From NCBI RefSeq assembly GCF_039537985.1, contig NZ_BAABBN010000007.1:682001-746000 (forward strand): DNA of 64,000 nucleotides, written 5' to 3'. Numbering within the stretch: the stretch's first letter is position 1; each line of letters opens with the position of its first letter. A model generated the notes under the pieces. That model saw nothing but the letters and a program-made list of their open reading frames with translations, was not told the DNA's origin and made no database searches. A program made the position numbers and the translations under genes. Source of the stretch: Litoribacillus peritrichatus (GTDB lineage: Bacteria; Pseudomonadota; Gammaproteobacteria; Pseudomonadales; Litoribrevibacteraceae). Shown here one piece after another: positions 42,022 to 50,582 of this stretch.

Positions 42022-43353
42022 ATGAAACAATTAGTAATGTTAGGGCTGTTGGTATTTTTGGTTGGGTGCAGCAGCTCAGGTGGCGAGTCTGGCAGTGAGC
42101 CAGAATCGGCAGGCGAAACGTATCCGTTTCGTTTAGCTATGGAAACTGTGAATATATGTGATCAAAGAACAGCTTTTAGTGAATATGAAGTTCTAGTTTA
42201 CAACAGTCTTGGAGAATTAATTTCTCGTCATAAGCCAAATGAGGAGGGGATATTAGATACAAGTTTAAAAGAGTCTAGAGCAAATTTAATGATTGTTAAG
42301 AAGAATTCTGATAATAGCAATTTGAATATTACCGTATTAGCAGACTATCCCATTGGGAATTTAGGAACCTTTCTTTTTTATGACTTTGATAAGACAGGCT
42401 GCAACTGTGATAGATACAATGCTGTTGTTTCGGTTTCAGAAACAACGGACTTTAGGGCAAATCGACCATATTCATTCAAAGGAAGTGATATTGATCAGGT
42501 GACTTATACTGATCTAGAAATTTGTGATTTGCCTGATGGAAAAGAACAAACATTACTTTTTAGTCAATTAAATGAGTTCACTGGCGGTGTTCAGTATTTA
42601 GATATTCCAGAAACCAGTTTAGAAGCACAAGGAAATGATCTATCGATAGATTTTCAAAATTTCTCGAAGTTAGGCCGACCAATTACATTTAATAACCCAT
42701 ATCAGACTGGTAATTCGATTTCTTATCAATTAGACCAGAAATATATTTCTTATTTCTCTTTTTTTGAATTAGCTATAAACAATCAAATATCTTTAATTGA
42801 AGAACCTAGTATAACGCCGGTTCTATTTGAAGCTGTCAACTATGAATCAATACCAGGTGGAGGCCAGAATGATTATTCCTTTTGGGGTGTTACTCATCCT
42901 TTATCAGTTGGTATTACCGAGATTGAAGTTGTTAAACCAATAGAAGACCCTTTTATTTTAGAAGGATTAATTACAGACTATAGTGAACCGTACGATGTGA
43001 GTGGTCAGGAATTTCGTTTTGTTGCAGGAAGAGATACCTATAAACTTCCAAACAATAGATACGACGCTTGGGATTTTATAATGCCAGATAAACGAGACTA
43101 TAGGCTGAGTTTAGAACTGCCCTCTGATTATCAGCCTGAAGGTTTGGGAAACTTACATTACAGTGATTTCAAGTATCATGGTAGTTGGGCTATTAAAATT
43201 GTGGATAGTGAAGGAACTTATGATGATGTATACACATCAGGTTGGTTGAGAGTTTCACTACCGATAGTTCCTACTCATCATTCAGTGATACCTCCTTCAA
43301 GTTTTTCTCGGATTGCATTATTAAAAGGATTCGAAGCAGTTATTACTGACTAA
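42022..43353 (+). CDS. Putative lipoprotein, hypothetical (A/T-rich gene)
   Basis: The 443-residue protein has a lipoprotein signal (LVFLVGC, Cys at residue 16) and a Ser/Gly/Glu tether (SSSGGESGSEPESAG). The mature part is beta-rich, with Asn/Tyr/Asp-rich strands, few Lys/Arg and four Cys (VNICDQ, TGCNCDRYN, EICDLP). An N-terminal segment resembles a carboxypeptidase-regulatory-like fold (YEVLVYNSLGELISRHKPNEEGILDTSL). I recognise no family. Codon use is clearly A/T-richer (TTA, ATA, AGA, AAT) than the surrounding genes, consistent with horizontal acquisition. It stands alone between an S24 repressor and a TetR gene. Confidence 0.68.
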   Translation: MKQLVMLGLLVFLVGCSSSGGESGSEPESAGETYPFRLAMETVNICDQRTAFSEYEVLVYNSLGELISRHKPNEEGILDTSLKESRANLMIVKKNSDNSNLNITVLADYPIGNLGTFLFYDFDKTGCNCDRYNAVVSVSETTDFRANRPYSFKGSDIDQVTYTDLEICDLPDGKEQTLLFSQLNEFTGGVQYLDIPETSLEAQGNDLSIDFQNFSKLGRPITFNNPYQTGNSISYQLDQKYISYFSFFELAINNQISLIEEPSITPVLFEAVNYESIPGGGQNDYSFWGVTHPLSVGITEIEVVKPIEDPFILEGLITDYSEPYDVSGQEFRFVAGRDTYKLPNNRYDAWDFIMPDKRDYRLSLELPSDYQPEGLGNLHYSDFKYHGSWAIKIVDSEGTYDDVYTSGWLRVSLPIVPTHHSVIPPSSFSRIALLKGFEAVITD

Positions 43354-43410
43354 TTTTAATGATCCGATATTTATGATCTATATGCTTCAGAACTAAAGCA
43401 TGGTTCACGT

Positions 43411-44031
43411 TTAACCATCATTCCTTAAAACCAACCAAGCCGCTTCAGCAAACGTTTCTCTATGCTCTTTAAGCGGCACTGGGTTTCTTCCGGCCAGCCA
43501 ATGTCTTGCGTAGTCGTGGGTTGGCCCGGAGATCAATGATGAGATCACATCAATGGGTAATTGTTTGATCTCGTCCTTCAAAATAAACGGTTTGAACCAT
43601 TCGATTAAGTCACTGAAAAAGACGTTGATGTCGTTTCTGAGTTTACCGTCGGAATCGCCTTTGGCCACCGTTGTTCTGTGGTGGAATACAAACTTAGCCC
43701 AGTCCGGGTTATCTGAAATCCAATCTACATTGGCGTAAACGATCGCTTTGATGCCATCTTTGGCCGAACCGTGATTGTCTTTTACTTTGGCCAGGTACGC
43801 TCTGGTTAATTGGCCAAAGTTGTACATGCCTTGAATAAATACCGCTGCTGCGATTTTGTCCTTATTACCGAAGTGATGATAAAGACTGCCCACGCTCATG
43901 CCCGATGCGTCTTTAATCATTTCGATGGTGGTGGCCTCAACGCCGTGTTTGACAAAGCAATCCAGAGCGATACCTAAAATTTTCTGTTTCTTTTCGAGTG
44001 TTTTGGCTCTGGGTTTCTCTGGCGTTGGCAC
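43411..44031 (-). CDS. TetR-family transcriptional repressor
   Basis: The 206-residue protein has the TetR N-terminal HTH: ILGIALDCFVKHGVEATTIEMIKDASGMSVGSLYHHFGNKDKIAAAVF. The ligand domain is helical, with a TetR_C-like FKPFILKDEIKQLPIDVISSLISGPTHDYARHWLAGR block, a form often seen in regulators of fatty-acid or acyl-CoA-related genes. It diverges from a hotdog-fold gene, and the shared intergenic region contains two overlapping palindromes that are good operators. It probably represses itself and the hotdog gene. Confidence 0.88.
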   Translation of the reverse strand: MPTPEKPRAKTLEKKQKILGIALDCFVKHGVEATTIEMIKDASGMSVGSLYHHFGNKDKIAAAVFIQGMYNFGQLTRAYLAKVKDNHGSAKDGIKAIVYANVDWISDNPDWAKFVFHHRTTVAKGDSDGKLRNDINVFFSDLIEWFKPFILKDEIKQLPIDVISSLISGPTHDYARHWLAGRNPVPLKEHRETFAEAAWLVLRNDG

Positions 44032-44112
44032 TGTGGTTTCCGTTGGTCTGTGATGCTCAAAGGCGATGTTGATGACGTAGGGGCATTATACAAGCTTTAT
44101 CTGACTAAATTG

Positions 44113-44141
44113 TAGAATATTATTCTAGAATTTAATTCTAG
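44113..44141. promoter_or_regulatory. Double palindromic operator between TetR and hotdog genes
   Basis: Two near-perfect odd-centred palindromes overlap: TAGAATATTATTCTA (44113-44127) and CTAGAATTTAATTCTAG (44125-44141). This also gives a 13-bp direct periodicity (TAGAATnnnATTC twice). Both lie in the divergent promoter region and fit binding of two TetR dimers. Confidence 0.7.
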
Positions 44142-44223
44142 TTTGTGTGATTATTGATCCGTCGTGCGATGTATGACCAACATTCAATTGATTTTAATAT
44201 GAGCAGGTAAGAGAGAAGCTGTT

Positions 44224-44673
44224 ATGGATGCACTGAAATTATTTAATAAGTTTAAGTCTGTACCTCAAGGGACGAAATTGTTCTCTAAAGCCGTGTGCGT
44301 GATTGCGCCTTATTTTGGCTCGATTAAGCCTCATATGACGGAACTCAGACCGGGCTACTGTGAAGTGAAAATGAAAAACCGGCGCTCCGTTCAGAACCAC
44401 TTAAAAACGGTGCATGCCATTGCCATGTGCAATATGGCTGAGTTGGCCGGCGGCACCATGACGGATGTGTCGATTCCGAAAGGCAGTCGTTGGATTCCTG
44501 CCGAGATGACGGTCAAATACGTTAAAAAAGCTAAAACAGATTTGGTTGCGATTGCAGACGGTTCGAACGTGGATTGGCACACACAAGGCAACGTTGTGGT
44601 GCCTGTGGTTATCAAAGATACGCACGGCGAAGTGGTATTTACTGCGGACATCTCTATGAATCTAAAGCATTAA
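44224..44673 (+). CDS. Hotdog-fold (PaaI/DUF4442-type) putative thioesterase
   Basis: The 149-residue protein shows the hotdog signature: a strand-rich fold with the central helix preceded by NHLKTVHAIAMCNMAELAGGTMTDVSIP and a strand WIPAEMTVKYVKKAKTDLVAIAD. DUF4442/PaaI-like members hydrolyse or bind acyl-CoA thioesters, and the acidic Glu in the helix (MAELAGG) is a likely active-site residue. It is divergent from the TetR gene and likely repressed by it until an acyl-CoA or similar ligand appears. The Shine-Dalgarno region (AAGAGAGAAGC) is purine-rich. Cytoplasmic. Confidence 0.78.
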   Translation: MDALKLFNKFKSVPQGTKLFSKAVCVIAPYFGSIKPHMTELRPGYCEVKMKNRRSVQNHLKTVHAIAMCNMAELAGGTMTDVSIPKGSRWIPAEMTVKYVKKAKTDLVAIADGSNVDWHTQGNVVVPVVIKDTHGEVVFTADISMNLKH

Positions 44674-44714
44674 TTTAGTTGATGGTATCTTACGTCCCCC
44701 AGTCCGAGTGTGAG

Positions 44715-44738
44715 AGGCGGGCGTTTCTCGCACCGCCT
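44715..44738 (+). terminator. Hairpin after the hotdog gene
   Basis: A strong GC-rich stem AGGCGG-GCG / CGC-a-CCGCCT (44715-44738) with a 5-nt loop and one bulge. It lacks a T-tract, so it may be a Rho-assisted end or an mRNA stabiliser. Confidence 0.45.
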
Positions 44739-44849
44739 ATCCGAAAGGCCTCAACACCCAGAATAATCCAGCTAAATTTATAACTACTTAACCGGGGTTT
44801 TAGTTTGGTTGTAGACAGCGGTTGTAGGCAGTGGTTTTAGGTGTCGGTT

Positions 44850-45818
44850 ATGAATGAGTCAGTTTGGATTAATGAATCGGAAGATCATCAGACAATGCTG
44901 AAACATTGGCAAGAAGTTGTGGATGTGATGGCAGAGGTTTGTCGTGCGCCTGCAGGTTTCATTGTTCAGTATACGGACAAGGGGTTTATGGCGATCGTTG
45001 CTTCAAGTAATGTTCAGAACCCTTATCAAGCGGGGATGGTCATTGAAGAGGATGTAAATATATTTTGCCGAAAGGTGATTCACTCGAATCGATCTCTGTA
45101 CGTTCCTGACGCGTCTCAGGACCCTGTTTGGGCCGATAACCCGGAGGTGCTTGACGGTTTCGTTTCCTATTTGGGGTATCCCATTTTTTGGCCAAACGGC
45201 AAACCCTTCGGCAGTATTTGTGTGATGGATTATAAGGTCACCCATTACGACTCCATGTACCGGAGACTGGTGACTCAATTTCGCAATATGGTGGAAGCGA
45301 ACCTGGCTTTGGTCGAGCAGAATGAGTCGTTAAGAGAAATTGCCATTACCGATGAATTGACTGGCCTTTATAATCGCAGAGGGTTTAATTTCCTGGCTCA
45401 GCGGCAGCTTAAGATGGCAACCCGAATGCATCAGCGGTTGGGCTTGTTGTATTTGGATGTGGACGATTTAAAAACGATTAATGATAACATCGGCCATGAC
45501 GCCGGGGATGAGGCCATCATCCGTTTGGCAGAGTGCCTGAGTCACTGCCTTCGCGAAAGCGATACCTCCGCGCGACTGGGCGGGGATGAGTTTTCGGCGT
45601 TGGTGCTGTTAGGGGAAGATAATACGCTGAAACCTTTGATTCATCGCCTGGAAGATTACATCAGCAAACAGCAGTTGTCCTTTGGTCGCCAACTCAGCGT
45701 CAGCATTGGCGGTGTGGTGGTGGATGAAGAAGGTCTGGATGTTAAAAACCTGGTGGAAAAAGCGGATCAAGAAATGTATCGGGTGAAGCGTCAAAGAAAG
45801 AATCATGTTACTCACTGA
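44850..45818 (+). CDS. Diguanylate cyclase with N-terminal GAF domain
   Basis: The product is 322 residues from ATG 44850 (AGGTG upstream; GTG 44841 would add 3). The N-terminal half is GAF-like (about 15-155): CRAPAGFIVQYTDKGFMAIVASS, FCRKVIHSNRSLYVPDASQDPVWADNP and YLGYPIFWPNGKPFGSICVMD. A GGDEF domain follows, with ITDELTGLYNRRGF, LLYLDVDDLKTINDNIGHDAGDEAI and the intact active site RLGGDEFSAL. An inhibitory I-site RESD lies exactly five residues before GGDEF, so product inhibition by c-di-GMP is expected. The protein should make c-di-GMP from GTP in response to a small ligand or redox cue bound by GAF; no haem ligand can be assigned. Confidence 0.92.
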   Translation: MNESVWINESEDHQTMLKHWQEVVDVMAEVCRAPAGFIVQYTDKGFMAIVASSNVQNPYQAGMVIEEDVNIFCRKVIHSNRSLYVPDASQDPVWADNPEVLDGFVSYLGYPIFWPNGKPFGSICVMDYKVTHYDSMYRRLVTQFRNMVEANLALVEQNESLREIAITDELTGLYNRRGFNFLAQRQLKMATRMHQRLGLLYLDVDDLKTINDNIGHDAGDEAIIRLAECLSHCLRESDTSARLGGDEFSALVLLGEDNTLKPLIHRLEDYISKQQLSFGRQLSVSIGGVVVDEEGLDVKNLVEKADQEMYRVKRQRKNHVTH

Positions 45819-45820
45819 AT

Positions 45821-45847
45821 AAAAAAGCCTGCTCAAGCTGAACAGGC
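45821..45847 (-). terminator. Terminator for the alpha/beta hydrolase gene
   Basis: On the minus strand a GCCTG/CAGGC stem (45843-45847 with 45827-45831) is followed by a T6 tract (45826-45821). It ends the convergent hydrolase transcript and sits immediately after the cyclase stop codon. Confidence 0.7.
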
Positions 45848-45928
45848 GTGTGGCAAGCTTTCAATGATCTTTAGTGCCACAGTCGAACAAGGTTCGGGAA
45901 TTAGGTGTGGGCTATTGAGCTCGAATTA

Positions 45929-46888
45929 TTATGCCATCGTCGTTGTCTGCGTTTGCTGAATGAACTGGCTGATCTGACCAATGATTTCCGGGTTTCGAAC
46001 ACTTCGGTTGTGCCCCAGCTTTTCTGTCATCACTAATTTGCTGCCTTGGTGAAGCGCAGCCAAGTAGTGACCTACGCTGGGTGGTACTTGGTCGTCTTGT
46101 TGGTCGTAACAATAAAAAGTCGGCGTTCGGGTGGTGGAAACCCGGAGGTCGTATTCCTGCCAAAACCCCACGTTGAACTTATTCTCCATTAACTTTCGGT
46201 GTTGATCGACCACCTCTGACGCCAGCCCTAGTTGGTGTTTGAATGCCTGAACGATATGATCCAAACACATGGGGGTATTTAAGAACACGGTGCACTTGGC
46301 TTGCACGCCGTTATTGATGGCATTATTGGCCGCCAGGCCCCCGATGGAGTGGCCAATGATGGCTTCAAACTCGCCATATTGCTGAGCAAGTATGGAGATC
46401 AATTGACTTGTTTCTTCCAGGTTGGATGTTTTACCTTCCGCAAAACCGTGTCCCGGTGTATCAAAGCTGATGACTGAATAACCTTGTTCAACCAATGAAT
46501 TTGCCTGCTGTCTGAACTGGCCCGAATGACCACCCCAACCGTGCACGCATAACACCAAAGGGCCTGTGCCCCAGCGGTAAACCGGTACTTGCGAGCCGTT
46601 CATTGTCAGGTGTTCCGCTATGGACTTCTTTAACCAGGTTTTGTCTGTCTCGCTCATAGGGCGGTTTTGAGGTGTAAACCAGATTTTATGAGCGAGGGAG
46701 CCTGCAACTTTTGTTGAAATCAGGTTCGTTGTGTTTAATGTTTTACTGATCCAGCGATAAATACCGGGCTGTTTCTGAGCGCCGATGTGTTGATGAATTT
46801 GCTCATACCACTGAGGTTCGGTGGTGGGTAATGGCTGTACACTTTGTGGTGTAAGACGGGTTTCGGAATGTAAAGCTTGGCTGTTCAT
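45929..46888 (-). CDS. Alpha/beta hydrolase
   Basis: The 319-residue protein has the alpha/beta hydrolase fold: oxyanion segment LCVHGWGGHSGQFRQQANSL, the strand VISFDTPGHGFAEG, nucleophile elbow IIGHSIGGLAAN (GxSxG), an Asp region near TFYCYDQQDDQVPP, and the catalytic His in EKLGHNRSVRNPE. There is no signal peptide, so it is cytoplasmic. The Shine-Dalgarno GGAG lies 8 bases upstream. It diverges from a GlxA-type regulator gene across 231 bp, a common arrangement for a regulator and its target. Substrate unknown (ester, lactone or C-C hydrolase). Confidence 0.85.
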   Translation of the reverse strand: MNSQALHSETRLTPQSVQPLPTTEPQWYEQIHQHIGAQKQPGIYRWISKTLNTTNLISTKVAGSLAHKIWFTPQNRPMSETDKTWLKKSIAEHLTMNGSQVPVYRWGTGPLVLCVHGWGGHSGQFRQQANSLVEQGYSVISFDTPGHGFAEGKTSNLEETSQLISILAQQYGEFEAIIGHSIGGLAANNAINNGVQAKCTVFLNTPMCLDHIVQAFKHQLGLASEVVDQHRKLMENKFNVGFWQEYDLRVSTTRTPTFYCYDQQDDQVPPSVGHYLAALHQGSKLVMTEKLGHNRSVRNPEIIGQISQFIQQTQTTTMA

Positions 46889-47119
46889 AGTATTTCTCCG
46901 GCAAACTTAGCTCAATTACTTTGCTTTGAAAGAAGGTTTGAACACAGCATATCGAACAAGGGCTGTTATCCTGGTTGTCATTTAAGGCATTTTTATGGTC
47001 ATATTGGACTTATTGGGGGATTTGAGATGTCTTATTCAGCCTGCCTGTTGTCATTAATGACGCTTTGATTGAGATTCATAAACGCTAAACTGTTTTCAAG
47101 TAAATGCCGGAGTGAAGTT

Positions 47120-48172
47120 ATGCAATTGATAAAAGACGTAAAACCCGAAGCGCTAAAGCCCGTTTCAATTCAGGTTTTGGTGGCAGATCGCTGTCAGGCG
47201 TCCGGAATTTTTTCGTTGGTGGACACATTAATTGCGGCTAACTACTGCCTACGAAAAAAAACCAACCTCAAGCAAGATGCTTTTCCGTTTAAGCTGATCG
47301 GAACTAAGCGAGAACACACGGCGTATAACGGCTTTCAGATTTCAAACATTCAGCCCATCGATGTGAACGATCGACCTGATATCCTGGTGATTCCCGGTAT
47401 GATTGAGGCTACGGCGAACCCGGACAAACTGGCCGCATTACTGACCGCCTCACAAGACCGGATAGACTTAATTAAACGTTGGCACAGACAAGGCACTGTG
47501 ATCGTTGCCAGTTGCAGTGGCAACTTCTTAATTGCGGCATCCAACATTGCTCAAGAACGGACGTTAACCACCCATTGGATGATGGATGGCGGTGTTCGCC
47601 AGTTGTTTTCACAACAGCCATTCGATATGAACCAGATGATGATTGATCATGGCGACATCATCAGTTTTGGTGGGGCCACTGCCGTGAATCAGATGACTTT
47701 GTATCTGGTGGAGCGGTTTCATAGCCGTGAATTGGCGTTGCAAACAGGGCGGATGATGTTGATCGAACCCACTCAAAATCAGCAAACACCGTTTTCCATG
47801 TTTATGCCAAGCCGAACGCACGAAGACGCTCATGTGGAACAGCTGCAGTCTTTATTGGAAAACAACTTTCAGGAGCCCGTTGCACTTCCTGAACTCATGA
47901 AACAAATATCCATCAGTGAGCGGCAGCTCAGTCGCCGGTTTAAATCGATTACCGGAGAAACACCGATCAGTTATTTGCAGCGTTTAAGAATAGAGTTTGT
48001 TCGGCGAGGGCTGGAATCCACCAATAAACAAGCCAATTCGTTGATTTGGGATGCGGGATACGAAGACGTCAGCTCCTTTCGGCGGTTGTTTAAGAAAACG
48101 CTGGGCATGACCATGAGCGAGTACCGTCAACGCTATGGTGTAATGCACCGTAATACGCCAGTGAATTTTTAG
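47120..48172 (+). CDS. GlxA-type AraC-family regulator
   Basis: The product is 350 residues from ATG 47120 (GGAG 8 bases upstream); a TTG at 47069 is rejected. The N-terminal DJ-1/PfpI-like domain (about 15-210) includes DILVIPGMIEATANPD and the elbow VIVASCSGNFLIAASN with a Cys in the position typical for class I amidotransferase-like proteins. The C-terminal AraC domain (about 245-340) shows LMKQISISERQLSRRFKSITGETPISYLQRLRIEFVRRGLE and LIWDAGYEDVSSFRRLFKKTLGMTMSEYRQRY. It probably controls the divergent alpha/beta hydrolase gene. It is a second, distinct member of the family that also contains the ArgR-like protein at 24.9 kb. Confidence 0.88.
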   Translation: MQLIKDVKPEALKPVSIQVLVADRCQASGIFSLVDTLIAANYCLRKKTNLKQDAFPFKLIGTKREHTAYNGFQISNIQPIDVNDRPDILVIPGMIEATANPDKLAALLTASQDRIDLIKRWHRQGTVIVASCSGNFLIAASNIAQERTLTTHWMMDGGVRQLFSQQPFDMNQMMIDHGDIISFGGATAVNQMTLYLVERFHSRELALQTGRMMLIEPTQNQQTPFSMFMPSRTHEDAHVEQLQSLLENNFQEPVALPELMKQISISERQLSRRFKSITGETPISYLQRLRIEFVRRGLESTNKQANSLIWDAGYEDVSSFRRLFKKTLGMTMSEYRQRYGVMHRNTPVNF

Positions 48173-48199
48173 GAATCCATGCAACTGCACATATAAACC

Positions 48200-48233
48200 A
48201 CAGACAAACCTGCCTAGCCACAGGCTTGTCTGT
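48200..48233. terminator. Hairpin between convergent GlxA regulator and lipase genes
   Basis: ACAGACAA (48200-48207) pairs with TTGTCTGT (48226-48233). An inner CCTG/CAGG stem follows one mismatch, with an 8-nt loop. It likely works in both directions. Confidence 0.65.
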
Positions 48234-48244
48234 TCAGCGCCGAA

Positions 48245-49315
48245 TCAGTCGATGCTGTTAAATACCAAGGAGGACATAGCCTGGTTTTTAGAGTTGGAGA
48301 TCGTGGTGTATTTATCACCGCTGCCCCAAAGCTGCCACCAAGCCTTTTCTTCTTTGGTTTGAAGCGACACATTCATCGTCAAACCGCCAGCGGAGAAACT
48401 GCTGGTGGATGCGGTCATTACATTGCCCGTGTCGTTGTTGATGGTCGCACTGTGATTTGCGCCTTCCGCCATCACCAGAGGGTAATGATTGGTGTAGAAA
48501 CCGCTCGGTGCGCTTTGGCCTGTCACCTCTCCGTCCATTGCCAGGTTGCTCAGGCAACTGTCGTAGGCACCCGCAGAACTTGCGCCACAGGCTGAATGCA
48601 AAGGCACTACCGCATCGTCCGAACCGGTAATGAATGGCTTGGTTAAGCCGCCGTAAGCCGAACCGGCACCAACCATACGAAGGCGAGGTACGTCCGTTGC
48701 CGACGTCGCTGTGTTACGAGCTACGTTGGGCTGCAGGTTATACAATACGCCCATGTTACTGGCTTTGACTTCAAAGCCCATGAAGGCTTCAACGGCTTCT
48801 TTTAACGGCCACATGTACCAGGAATTGTTATTAGCGACCTGATAAGCAGTGTCCGCCAGCTCAGTACCACCACCGGCACCTGCAAAGTCGAGCACCGTTA
48901 AGATATTTAACGGCTCTAAGCCTTGAGATTGCAGCCAGTGATCTTGATTTTCCAGCATATAGCGCGTCACCAAATCACCGGTGGAGTGCGTTACGATGAC
49001 ACAACCTTGGTCACAAAGTCCTGAGCGTGAAAACTCAGAGATTTTGTCATAAATGCGTTGTGCCGTTTCCCCTTCTATTTTGTCGTTCGAGTCCCAGTCG
49101 ATACGAGCTTCAGCGTGCTGAAGCCAGAAATCCGACCAATAACTTTCACCGTTCTGATCAACCTGTTGTTGTGAAAGATTTCCACTTGTCAGGTTGCCCG
49201 GCTGAAAGCCATGAACTGCGATTACGTTCTTACCTGCCAGTTGTGCATTTGCAGGCAAAGCCGCAAGCATCCCCGCAGATGCAATGCAGACTGATAAAGC
49301 AATTTTTTTGTACAT
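48245..49315 (-). CDS. Secreted lipase/esterase (alpha/beta fold)
   Basis: The 356-residue protein has a signal peptide (ALPANA cleaved before QLAGK). Features of an alpha/beta hydrolase of the bacterial lipase type are NVIAVHGFQPGNL (oxyanion HG), nucleophile Ser111 in VIVTHSTGDLVTRYM, the Asp region FITGSDDAVVPLHSACG, and a His in EGANHSA. The elbow reads T-H-S-T-G, so the first Gly of GxSxG is Thr. There are cysteine pairs C101/C105 (GLCDQGC) and one in ACGASSAGAYDSC. Lipase or PHB/polyester hydrolase activity outside the cell is plausible. It follows, on the same strand, a gene for a single-pass protein that may be its partner. Confidence 0.82.
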   Translation of the reverse strand: MYKKIALSVCIASAGMLAALPANAQLAGKNVIAVHGFQPGNLTSGNLSQQQVDQNGESYWSDFWLQHAEARIDWDSNDKIEGETAQRIYDKISEFSRSGLCDQGCVIVTHSTGDLVTRYMLENQDHWLQSQGLEPLNILTVLDFAGAGGGTELADTAYQVANNNSWYMWPLKEAVEAFMGFEVKASNMGVLYNLQPNVARNTATSATDVPRLRMVGAGSAYGGLTKPFITGSDDAVVPLHSACGASSAGAYDSCLSNLAMDGEVTGQSAPSGFYTNHYPLVMAEGANHSATINNDTGNVMTASTSSFSAGGLTMNVSLQTKEEKAWWQLWGSGDKYTTISNSKNQAMSSLVFNSID

Positions 49316-49418
49316 TTTTTACTCTCTTATTTTTATTGTTGAAACCCTGAGGTTTCGTGCTTGTGGTAAAGCAATGTCCTTCCGTGAACTGTTTTCCTTA
49401 CATATCCATCGCCGTTGT

Positions 49419-50582
49419 TTAACCCTGGGCGTTGGATAATGTTCTTAAAAACTCGACTCGGGCCTCGGCTTGAGGATTGGAGTAGGGCGTTTGATCAAAC
49501 TCTTTGAACGGGAAACCGTTCACTGAAAACGTTGAATCCGGTACTTTGCCAAAGCCGGTTGAATCGCCGGGTTTGGAAGGCAATTTCTTTAACTCGAAAT
49601 TTCCCAGCTTGTATGGGCCTTCGTTACCGCTGGCAGATAAAGCGCTGTAATGGGCTTTGAGGGTGATTTGGTCGTCGTATTTGGATAACTTGCCTTTATG
49701 GCTAAGATTCAGCAGTGGTTCGCCCTGCTCGGAATACAAGTTAGCGCTGATCAAGTAGTAACCTTCGTCCTCCAGACTGAGTTCCACTGGAATCAGTAAG
49801 TGTGAACCTTCCAGGTCACTTTTCTCGACTCCGGTTATTTCTCCTACCATGTGTCCGATCCGGAGTGATGTTCGTACTTCGTATCGATCGCCTGAATGAG
49901 CCGAAGAGACGTCGGCAATCAGGAAGTAGTCTTGCTCGTCGCTGGTGCCCACCGTAGAAAGCGGGATTTCAGCTATCACTTGCGTTTGTTTTATTGTTGG
50001 TTGCTCCACGGTGGCCATGGTCTTGCCGCTTTCGGAAATGAGTGTAAACCGAGCGCTGGTAATTTGCGGGTCGTTCTCGCCTAACACCAGAGCGGCGACC
50101 GGTACGATGGTGTCGCCCCAGAAGTAGTTAAATTTATCAAGATTCAAGGTCAGCGAGGCATTTTCACCTAAGCCGGTACCGACAAGCGGCAGGGCAGACG
50201 CTATGTGTTGATTTGGAATGAACTGGTCTAGGTTGCCTGTGTTGATGGGATAGGAGTATTTAGGATAGTGCATTTGAGACTCATACAGATCCGCCACACG
50301 CATGACTTGTGCTTGCATGGAATTGGTGGCGAACGGAAAATCGGCTGACGCTGGTTTAGGTTTGTTGGCTGATTTTACTTCTGTTGACGAGCTGCTGTTC
50401 CAATCCGTTGGCGAAGTTTCTTGCAGGCATTGGTGACCCTCACAAACATCGTCGATTTGTGACACGAAACTTTGGTTGTTTTCCGGTGCACTCAGGTTGA
50501 GCGCCGTGAACCCCATCAGCAATAAACTGCCAACAGCGATACCTAGAAATAAGATGAAGCGAGGCGATTTCTTTTCTGCCAT
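49419..50582 (-). CDS. Membrane-anchored beta-rich protein upstream of the lipase gene, hypothetical
   Basis: The 387-residue protein has an N-terminal transmembrane anchor (FILFLGIAVGSLLLMGFTAL) preceded by KK, then a periplasmic region with a Cys pair (CEGHQC). Two or three predicted beta-sandwich modules follow (SLTLNLDKFNYFWGDTIVPVAALV; GSHLLIPVELSLEDEGYYLISANLYSEQGEPLL). The anchor plus periplasmic domain recalls lipase foldases (Lif), but Lif proteins are helical, so this is not Lif. It could be a distinct partner that aids export or folding of the lipase 103 bp downstream, or a cargo-binding surface protein. Family not recognised. Confidence 0.68.
   Translation of the reverse strand: MAEKKSPRFILFLGIAVGSLLLMGFTALNLSAPENNQSFVSQIDDVCEGHQCLQETSPTDWNSSSSTEVKSANKPKPASADFPFATNSMQAQVMRVADLYESQMHYPKYSYPINTGNLDQFIPNQHIASALPLVGTGLGENASLTLNLDKFNYFWGDTIVPVAALVLGENDPQITSARFTLISESGKTMATVEQPTIKQTQVIAEIPLSTVGTSDEQDYFLIADVSSAHSGDRYEVRTSLRIGHMVGEITGVEKSDLEGSHLLIPVELSLEDEGYYLISANLYSEQGEPLLNLSHKGKLSKYDDQITLKAHYSALSASGNEGPYKLGNFELKKLPSKPGDSTGFGKVPDSTFSVNGFPFKEFDQTPYSNPQAEARVEFLRTLSNAQG

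Noticed and set aside
41206..43353. Prophage or genomic island marked by the S24 repressor
   Set aside because: No integrase, structural, lysis or attachment-site sequence is visible; neighbours are ordinary chromosomal genes.
49419..50582. Lipase-specific foldase (Lif/LipB)
   Set aside because: The topology (TM anchor plus periplasmic part next to a lipase) fits, but the protein is beta-rich and lacks the Arg/Ser-containing helical RxxFDY-type foldase motif.
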